A stretch of DNA of 11,129 nucleotides, taken from NCBI GenBank assembly GCA_026648125.1, contig JAPKGD010000025.1, positions 1-11,129 on the forward strand, in the 5' to 3' direction. Below the pieces are notes generated by a model. The model was given only the letters and a program-made list of their open reading frames with translations. It ran no database searches and was not told the DNA's origin. How positions within the stretch are numbered: the stretch's first letter is position 1; every line of letters starts with the position of its first letter. The position numbers were made by a program, and so were the translations under genes. Of this stretch, positions 6,567 through 11,129 are shown one piece after another. This stretch comes from Bdellovibrionales bacterium (lineage in GTDB: Bacteria > Bdellovibrionota > Bdellovibrionia > Bdellovibrionales > UBA1609).

Positions 6567-6597
6567 TCTCCTAACCTCATAATTCGAGTTAGGGAGA
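6567..6597 (-). promoter_or_regulatory. imperfect hairpin covering the ribosome-binding site of the lipoprotein gene
   Basis: On the minus strand TCTCCCTAACTC can pair with GAGGTTAGGAGA, leaving one-base bulges and a seven-base loop. The 3' arm contains the GGAG ribosome-binding site of the lipoprotein start at 6560. Such pairing could lower translation until melted. The stem is bulged and AT-rich in the middle, so the effect may be small. Confidence 0.3.
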
Positions 6598-6684
6598 CCT
6601 CTATCGCAATTAGAGTGCCAAATCAGAAAGACGGACCGTGAAGTAACCTAGAGTTATGGAAGAAGACGCGCGTTGAACCAAGCC

Positions 6685-6954
6685 CTAGCGAAACCGTCTC
6701 TGGATAGAAACCTTGGCGCGCAAAGAGGAACCCGTCAGCACCTGATCGGTGGGGGTAATGTTGGCTTTCAAACCAAAAGTAGTAGAGGTAGATTCAACAC
6801 GGCCAGGACTCAACTTCACATGAGGATCCAAAGCCGGTGCCGCAGGCGCATCCGAGGGCTTGTCCAAATCTTCAACTGAGACGCTCATATTACACGCCGA
6901 AAGGACCAAGCCTGAAACCACAAGAATAGCCAGTTTGATATTCTTAAAGCCCAT
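6685..6954 (-). CDS. small lipoprotein of unknown function
   Basis: This is an 89-residue protein with a textbook lipoprotein signal: MGFKNIK, a hydrophobic core (LAILVVSGLV) and lipobox LSAC with Cys21. The mature part is only 69 residues: an acidic and Pro/Ala-rich linker (VEDLDKPSDAPAAPALDP), then FGLKANITPTDQVLTGSSLR and a basic end (KVSIQRRFR). I do not recognise a family. The frame is open 22 codons further upstream, but the signal peptide fixes ATG 6954 as the likely start. No good ribosome-binding site precedes it, which lowers confidence slightly. It lies 123 bp downstream of dtd on the same strand, so read-through from the Pho operon is possible. Confidence 0.65.
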   Translation of the reverse strand: MGFKNIKLAILVVSGLVLSACNMSVSVEDLDKPSDAPAAPALDPHVKLSPGRVESTSTTFGLKANITPTDQVLTGSSLRAKVSIQRRFR

Positions 6955-7077
6955 CAACAGTTTTATCGGAAAAAATGCTGATCCGCTAAAGCCGCCCGCC
7001 GCCAGCGAATTGCCCAGCAAATCTCAAATTGAGACCTCTCATTTGTCGCGCCGTGCCCCAGAAAACCCACCAGGTAC

Positions 7078-7509
7078 CTAGAAAAGGAAAGTTACAGGGC
7101 CGTCATTGAGGAGTTCAACCTTCATGTCGGCGCCAAAGATGCCAGCGAATGTAGGAACCCCAAGAGATTTCGAAATTTCAATCGCCCGCGCGTACAGCTC
7201 TCGGGCTCGAGCAGGAGTCTCGGCTTTATCAAATCCGGGCCTGCGACCCGATTCCCATGATGCGGCCAAGGTAAATTGAGAGACAACCAGGTGGGCGCCA
7301 CCAACATCTTTGAGTGATAGGTTCATCTTGCCATTTTGGTCACTAAAGACTCTCATCTCAGAAATTTTGTTCAAGGTCCTTTCGAGTTGAGACTCTTCAT
7401 CGCCTCGCTCAAAGCCTAATAGCGTTAAAAATCCCGGGCCTATTTCAGATACTAACCTTCCATCAACAGAAACCTTTGCCCACTTTACCCTTTGCACCAC
7501 CCACTTCAT
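7078..7509 (-). CDS. dtd: D-aminoacyl-tRNA deacylase
   Basis: The 143-residue product has full family length. DTD hydrolyses D-aminoacyl-tRNAs (and Gly-tRNA-Ala), keeping the wrong enantiomer out of translation in the cytoplasm. Both signature motifs are present: SQFTL (residues 77-81) and NDGPVTF (135-141), whose Gly137-Pro138 pair is the cis dipeptide that enforces chiral selectivity. Supporting family stretches are GRRPGFDKA and FGADMKVELLNDGPV. The start codon overlaps the stop of the sensor kinase gene by four bases (ATGA), so it is probably translated by coupling as the last gene of the pstB-phoU-phoB-phoR unit. Confidence 0.96.
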   Translation of the reverse strand: MKWVVQRVKWAKVSVDGRLVSEIGPGFLTLLGFERGDEESQLERTLNKISEMRVFSDQNGKMNLSLKDVGGAHLVVSQFTLAASWESGRRPGFDKAETPARARELYARAIEISKSLGVPTFAGIFGADMKVELLNDGPVTFLF

Positions 7510-8981
7510 GTCGAAGGCAGCTCTTTGACAGTGCCGCGAACCCCTCGTCCTGGCGGCGGAAAATCACAAATAAACTCAGCTCCCTGTCCAACCTCACTCA
7601 CGACCCGAACACTCCCACCATGGCGAAGCATAATATGCTTCACTATCGCCAAGCCAATTCCAGAACCACCCACTTGCCGAGTTCTCGCTTCGTCCACCCG
7701 ATAGAATCGCTCAAAGATTCGGGCCACATGTTCCTTTGCGATTCCTGGTCCATTGTCTTTGACCGAAAAACGAACTCCGCCACTCTCCAATGCACTCCAC
7801 CGCACCCAAACTTCACCTTGTGAAGGCACATAGCGAACAGCATTTTGCAAAAGATTACGGATCACCTGTTCTACCCGTCGCTCTTCAGCGTACACCGTGG
7901 GAACTTCAATTTTTAAATCGACTTTATGATTGCGCGTGTCCACCTGACCCAAAACTGATTTCGTCAGACTCTCGAGATTTACCGTCTCCCTTCGAACCTC
8001 AACCCCCGATTGAAGTGCCGATAAATCCATCAGCTCATCCACCAAGTGCATAAGTCGATCCACATTTTTTTCCATGATTTTTAAAAACGGAAGCGTGTCC
8101 TTACCTTTCCCCGCTTCAATATCCATGGTTGTTGTCTGCAAATACCCTTTGATTGAGGTCAGTGGAGTTCTGAGCTCATGGGAGACATTGCCTACAAACT
8201 CCACCCGCATTTGTTCACCACGCTTTCGATCGGTGATGTCGTGAAATATTGCGACGGCCCCATAGACCTCTTGATTGTGTTTTTTTCTTAAGGGTGCTAC
8301 CGACAACTGAAAATGCCTCCAACTTTCAGACCTCGTGTCTAAACGAGCCTCCAAAGTCGTCACTTCGCCACTACTGAGCGACCTTTTAAATGCCTCGAGA
8401 ACATCTGGTGAGCGAATGAGTTCTCCCACTGAGGCTTCGCTCATTACCTCAGGATTTAAACCAAACAAAAGTGCGAATTGTGAGTTGTAAAACAGGGGCT
8501 TTCTTTCCAAATCCACAGCCAATACGGCCTCATTGATCGACGACATTATTGTACGAAGTTCTGTCTTCTCTCTGGACAAGCGAATCGTCTTTTTTCGTAA
8601 CTCTACGGCAAGCTCATTCAATGCCCGCTCAAGATCGTACCACTCCCCCGGTTCGTCATAGGCCAAGATGTCATCTGCCAATGCTTCTTCATCAAGAAAC
8701 GGAAAGCGTCGAATCTGTTCGGTTTTTTTAATCAATCGCCCCAGCGGTCCCATCATCTGGCTAGCCATAAAAATCGATACGCCAACGAGAGCCACTGCAG
8801 CTAAAACCAGGCTGACGAACACTGTCTCTCGACCGACGCGAAGAGCTTCAAAATCATAAGGAGCTCGATGTTCAAGCCACAATAGAATGCCCAAATCAAG
8901 AGCGACCAAAGAACACGCCGCAATCAATATCTGTCGAGATAAAAACCAGCGAAAAAGGCGGCGCGGAAAGGTGCGACTCAT
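7506..8981 (-). CDS. phoR: PhoR-type phosphate sensor histidine kinase
   Basis: This 491-residue inner-membrane kinase has two N-terminal membrane segments (about residues 17-36 and 54-75), a short linker between them, a HAMP-like region (to about 130) and a PAS domain (about 145-255, ending in VAIFHDITDRK). The HisKA helix is FVGNVSHELRTPLTSIKGY with phospho-accepting His268. The ATPase part shows N-box RNLLQNAVRY, DNGPGI, IFERFYRVD and GGSGIGLAIVKH. Its position after phoU and a PhoB-type regulator identifies it as PhoR, which phosphorylates PhoB under phosphate limitation. The short periplasmic part is typical: phosphate status is sensed through the Pst transporter and PhoU. The ATG at 8981 shares one base with the regulator's stop codon, indicating coupled translation; an in-frame GTG lies one codon upstream. 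Confidence 0.92.
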   Translation of the reverse strand: MSRTFPRRLFRWFLSRQILIAACSLVALDLGILLWLEHRAPYDFEALRVGRETVFVSLVLAAVALVGVSIFMASQMMGPLGRLIKKTEQIRRFPFLDEEALADDILAYDEPGEWYDLERALNELAVELRKKTIRLSREKTELRTIMSSINEAVLAVDLERKPLFYNSQFALLFGLNPEVMSEASVGELIRSPDVLEAFKRSLSSGEVTTLEARLDTRSESWRHFQLSVAPLRKKHNQEVYGAVAIFHDITDRKRGEQMRVEFVGNVSHELRTPLTSIKGYLQTTTMDIEAGKGKDTLPFLKIMEKNVDRLMHLVDELMDLSALQSGVEVRRETVNLESLTKSVLGQVDTRNHKVDLKIEVPTVYAEERRVEQVIRNLLQNAVRYVPSQGEVWVRWSALESGGVRFSVKDNGPGIAKEHVARIFERFYRVDEARTRQVGGSGIGLAIVKHIMLRHGGSVRVVSEVGQGAEFICDFPPPGRGVRGTVKELPST

Positions 8982-9718
8982 CACTCACCCGTAGAAACTG
9001 GTGAGAATTGAACTCGATAACCAACACCGCGAATGGTCTCAATATAATCGGCGTGATCCCCCAGCTTCTTTCTGAGCCCAAAAACATGAGTATCTACAGT
9101 TCGCCCCACCACATTGACTCCATCGCCCTGAATTCGACCGATCAACGACTCTCGCGAAAGAACCTTACCTTGATTGCGCATTAAGGCTTCGAGCAAAAGA
9201 AACTCCGACTTTGTCAGATCAATCTTTTCTCCTCGCAGAAAGCTTTCAAAAGAATCTGGAAGCAATTTAAGTTCGCCCATACTCAATTCCGTTGTGGGCG
9301 AAGGTGGCACCATTCCCTTTGCGGCACTATTTAACATCTGACTTCTGCGCAGCAGGGCATGCACTCTGGCCATAAGAACCAAAGTATCAAAAGGCTTCGT
9401 AAGGTAGTCATCTGCGCCGGCATCGAGTGCCGTTGCGATATGTTCCGGATCGGTCTTTGCGGTTACAAAGAGGATCGGCATTCGGTCAAAGCGCGGCTGG
9501 GCTCGCATCCATCGAGTGAGTTCTAATCCGTTTCGGCCCGGAACCATCCAGTCCAAAATCACCAGCTCGAAAGCTGATTCGTTAAGCACTTTTTGACCAT
9601 CGTCTCCATTTTCGGTTTCGATGACTTCAAAGCCTTCTCTCTTGAGGTGAAGAGAAATGAGCTGACGAATTTCGGCCTCATCTTCTACGATTAAGACTCG
9701 CTTAGTTCGCTCGCTCAT
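8981..9718 (-). CDS. phoB: PhoB-type phosphate response regulator (OmpR/PhoB family)
   Basis: The 245-residue protein has an N-terminal receiver domain (1-122) and a C-terminal winged-helix DNA-binding domain (about 145-240). Receiver residues are the acidic pair in VEDE (12-13), phospho-accepting Asp56 in LVILDWMVPG, Thr86 in VTAK and Lys108 in YLTKPF. The effector domain shows LTKSEFLLLEALMRNQGKVL, the recognition region VVGRTVDTHVFGLRKKLG and YIETIRGVGYRV, as in PhoB. Phosphorylated PhoB binds Pho boxes and activates phosphate-starvation genes. A strong AAGGAGG ribosome-binding site lies five bases before the ATG, and the gene follows phoU by 13 bp. The linker between domains (NSAAKGMVPPSPTTE) is somewhat long. 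Confidence 0.94.
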   Translation of the reverse strand: MSERTKRVLIVEDEAEIRQLISLHLKREGFEVIETENGDDGQKVLNESAFELVILDWMVPGRNGLELTRWMRAQPRFDRMPILFVTAKTDPEHIATALDAGADDYLTKPFDTLVLMARVHALLRRSQMLNSAAKGMVPPSPTTELSMGELKLLPDSFESFLRGEKIDLTKSEFLLLEALMRNQGKVLSRESLIGRIQGDGVNVVGRTVDTHVFGLRKKLGDHADYIETIRGVGYRVQFSPVSTGE

Positions 9719-9731
9719 GCGTCCTCCTTAC

Positions 9732-10406
9732 TCAAGGGGTTGCGGATCCCGACTTTCCGTGACGAACATCGTCTCCAGTTGCCAAGTAAATGACCTCTTC
9801 CGCAATATTTGTCGCGTGGTCTGCCATACGCTCAAAATTCTTCGCAATCATGATAAGTTCAAGACAAGACTCTAAAAGATCCGGCTTTTGCCGCACCATT
9901 TGAATGGCCTCACGGATAATTTTGTCGCGCAATTCATCAACTTCATCATCTCTATTTAGGATGGCTCGGGAGAGTGCAACATCTCTGCGAACAAAAGCAT
10001 CAAGTCCGTCGCGCACCATCGATCGGACCTTTTCGGAAATGGTCAATACGTCTGCCGGCACTGTTAAAGCCTGCCCCATGCGAAACAGATCGTTCGTGCA
10101 GTGGGCGATATTGACAACCTGATCACCCATTCTCTCGAGATCAGTGTTAATTTTTATGATGGCTATGACTAAACGAAGATCCTTAGCCACTGGAGCTTGC
10201 CTTGCAAGGAGCTGAACACAAGCTTGATCTACGGCAATCTGCAAGTCATTAACCTTGGTTTCTTGTTCGTGAACTTCTTTGAGCTTGCCGTGATCTTTAG
10301 TAAACAAGGCCTGACAAACTTCAGCCAAACCTTTTTCTACACTGCCACCCATGGCCAATATCTGCTGTTTCAATTCTTGTAAATCGGTCTCAAAGTGACG
10401 GTACAT
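9732..10406 (-). CDS. phoU: phosphate transport system regulatory protein PhoU
   Basis: The 224-residue product matches PhoU length and its duplicated three-helix architecture. Each half carries the metal-binding E-x3-D type motif: NTDLERMGDQVVNIA (Glu91, Asp95) and KNFERMADHATNIAEEV (Glu192, Asp196). PhoU is a cytoplasmic protein that bridges the PstSCAB transporter and PhoR, keeping the kinase quiet when phosphate is plentiful and restraining uptake. The ATG is preceded by AAGGGGG at three bases, formed by the end of pstB, whose stop is eight bases from the PhoU start. The C-terminal tail (DDVRHGKSGSATP) is short and basic. Confidence 0.96.
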   Translation of the reverse strand: MYRHFETDLQELKQQILAMGGSVEKGLAEVCQALFTKDHGKLKEVHEQETKVNDLQIAVDQACVQLLARQAPVAKDLRLVIAIIKINTDLERMGDQVVNIAHCTNDLFRMGQALTVPADVLTISEKVRSMVRDGLDAFVRRDVALSRAILNRDDEVDELRDKIIREAIQMVRQKPDLLESCLELIMIAKNFERMADHATNIAEEVIYLATGDDVRHGKSGSATP

Positions 10407-10414
10407 AAACCCCC

Positions 10415-11129
10415 TTAGCCAAAGCGTCCGGTGATGTATTGCTCGGTCCGGGAGTCACGCGGGGTTGTGAATATCTGCGACGTGGGTCCGTACTCAACCA
10501 GCGTGCCCAACAAAAAGAATGCAGTCCGGTCCGAGATCCGAGACGCTTGTTGCATGTTATGGGTCACTATAACCACAGTCACGCGGTTTTTAAGCTCTTG
10601 AATGAGCTCCTCAATTCTTGCGGTTGAGATGGGATCTAGCGCTGAGGTGGGCTCATCCATCAAGATCACTGGGGGCTGAATCGCCAATGCCCGGGCAATA
10701 CAGAGTCTCTGCTGCTGCCCACCAGATAGACTTGTGCCGGGACGATTCAACTTGTCTTTAACTTCGTCCCAGAGGGCCGACTGTATCAGAGACTGTTCAA
10801 CCCTTTGCTCAAGAATGCTTCGGCGCTTCATACCCATAAGGCGAAGGCCCACGGCCACATTTTCAAAAATAGAGAGCGCAGGAAAGGGATTGGGCTTTTG
10901 AAAAACCATCCCTACACGGCGACGAATCAGCACAGGGTCCGCTCCGTCGCGATAGATATTCTCCCCCTCGAGCCAAACTTCGCCATCCACCCGGGCCCCT
11001 GGGACCTCTTCGTGGAGTCGATTCAAACAGCGAACAAACGTCGACTTTCCGCAGCCCGAGGGACCAATGACAGCCACAACTTCATTGGCCTGTACTGTCA
11101 CTGAAACATCTTTTACCGCATGATAAGCG
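10415..11129 (-). CDS. pstB: phosphate ABC transporter ATP-binding protein PstB (5' end beyond the right edge)
   Basis: 238 codons are visible, running off the right edge. A GTG at 11101 is internal: the frame continues upstream as AYHAVKDVSVTVQANEVV, which aligns with the usual PstB beginning, so some N-terminal residues are missing. ATPase motifs are complete: Walker A GPSGCGKST, Q-loop VFQKPNPFP (a PstB hallmark), signature LSGGQQQR, Walker B VILMDEPTSALD and the switch His in VTHNM. PstB powers high-affinity phosphate import through PstC and PstA at the inner membrane. The gene lies eight bases ahead of phoU. pstS, pstC and pstA, if present, would lie to the right, together with the promoter. 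Confidence 0.96.
   Translation of the reverse strand, partial: AYHAVKDVSVTVQANEVVAVIGPSGCGKSTFVRCLNRLHEEVPGARVDGEVWLEGENIYRDGADPVLIRRRVGMVFQKPNPFPALSIFENVAVGLRLMGMKRRSILEQRVEQSLIQSALWDEVKDKLNRPGTSLSGGQQQRLCIARALAIQPPVILMDEPTSALDPISTARIEELIQELKNRVTVVIVTHNMQQASRISDRTAFFLLGTLVEYGPTSQIFTTPRDSRTEQYITGRFG

Noticed and set aside
7022..7034. Palindrome TCTCAAATTGAGA as a terminator after dtd
   Set aside because: The stem is five pairs and AT-rich, and only three T follow on the minus strand.
10415..11101. Treating GTG 11101 as the true start of pstB
   Set aside because: The frame continues upstream with residues typical of the PstB N-terminus (AYHAVKDVSVTV), so the gene runs off the edge.
1..11129. 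CRISPR arrays, tRNA or rRNA genes, phage or toxin-antitoxin modules
   Set aside because: No regularly spaced repeats, cloverleaf-like sequences or family motifs were seen on either strand.

Overview
The window reads as chromosomal DNA from a Gram-negative bacterium of moderate GC content. Gram-negative is supported by three lipoprotein-type signal sequences, one Sec-type signal peptide and the Pho system. The mix of genes would fit a Bdellovibrionota or deltaproteobacterial-type genome, but that placement is a low-confidence inference.

Left part (1-4041): a minus-strand HD-superfamily phosphohydrolase is cut by the left edge. A gene-poor stretch (1230-1665) follows, with a tiny broken reading frame that ends in a strong hairpin. 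Next comes a plus-strand exported protein of unknown function. It converges on a minus-strand secreted esterase of the LpqC / polyhydroxybutyrate-depolymerase-like family, which carries a bacterial Ig-like domain.

Middle (4042-6954): a complete IS256-family insertion sequence (about 4351-5790) is bounded by 29-bp imperfect terminal inverted repeats (21/29 identical). Its right repeat supplies the stop codon of a minus-strand lipoprotein gene, so that gene appears truncated by the insertion. An orphan coding tail abuts the left end of the element. Joining the two flanks without the element gives one continuous reading frame, but no target-site duplication is visible. A second, small lipoprotein gene lies upstream of the interrupted one.

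Right part (7078-11129): a compact minus-strand operon runs pstB (cut by the right edge), phoU, a PhoB-type response regulator, a PhoR-type sensor kinase and dtd. Spacings are 14 bp, 13 bp, a 1-bp overlap and a 4-bp overlap. PstB drives phosphate import, PhoU links transporter status to the sensor, and PhoR and PhoB control transcription. The D-aminoacyl-tRNA deacylase is physically coupled to the end of this phosphate operon. The operon promoter and any Pho box lie beyond the right edge.

No RNA genes, CRISPR arrays or phage modules were seen.
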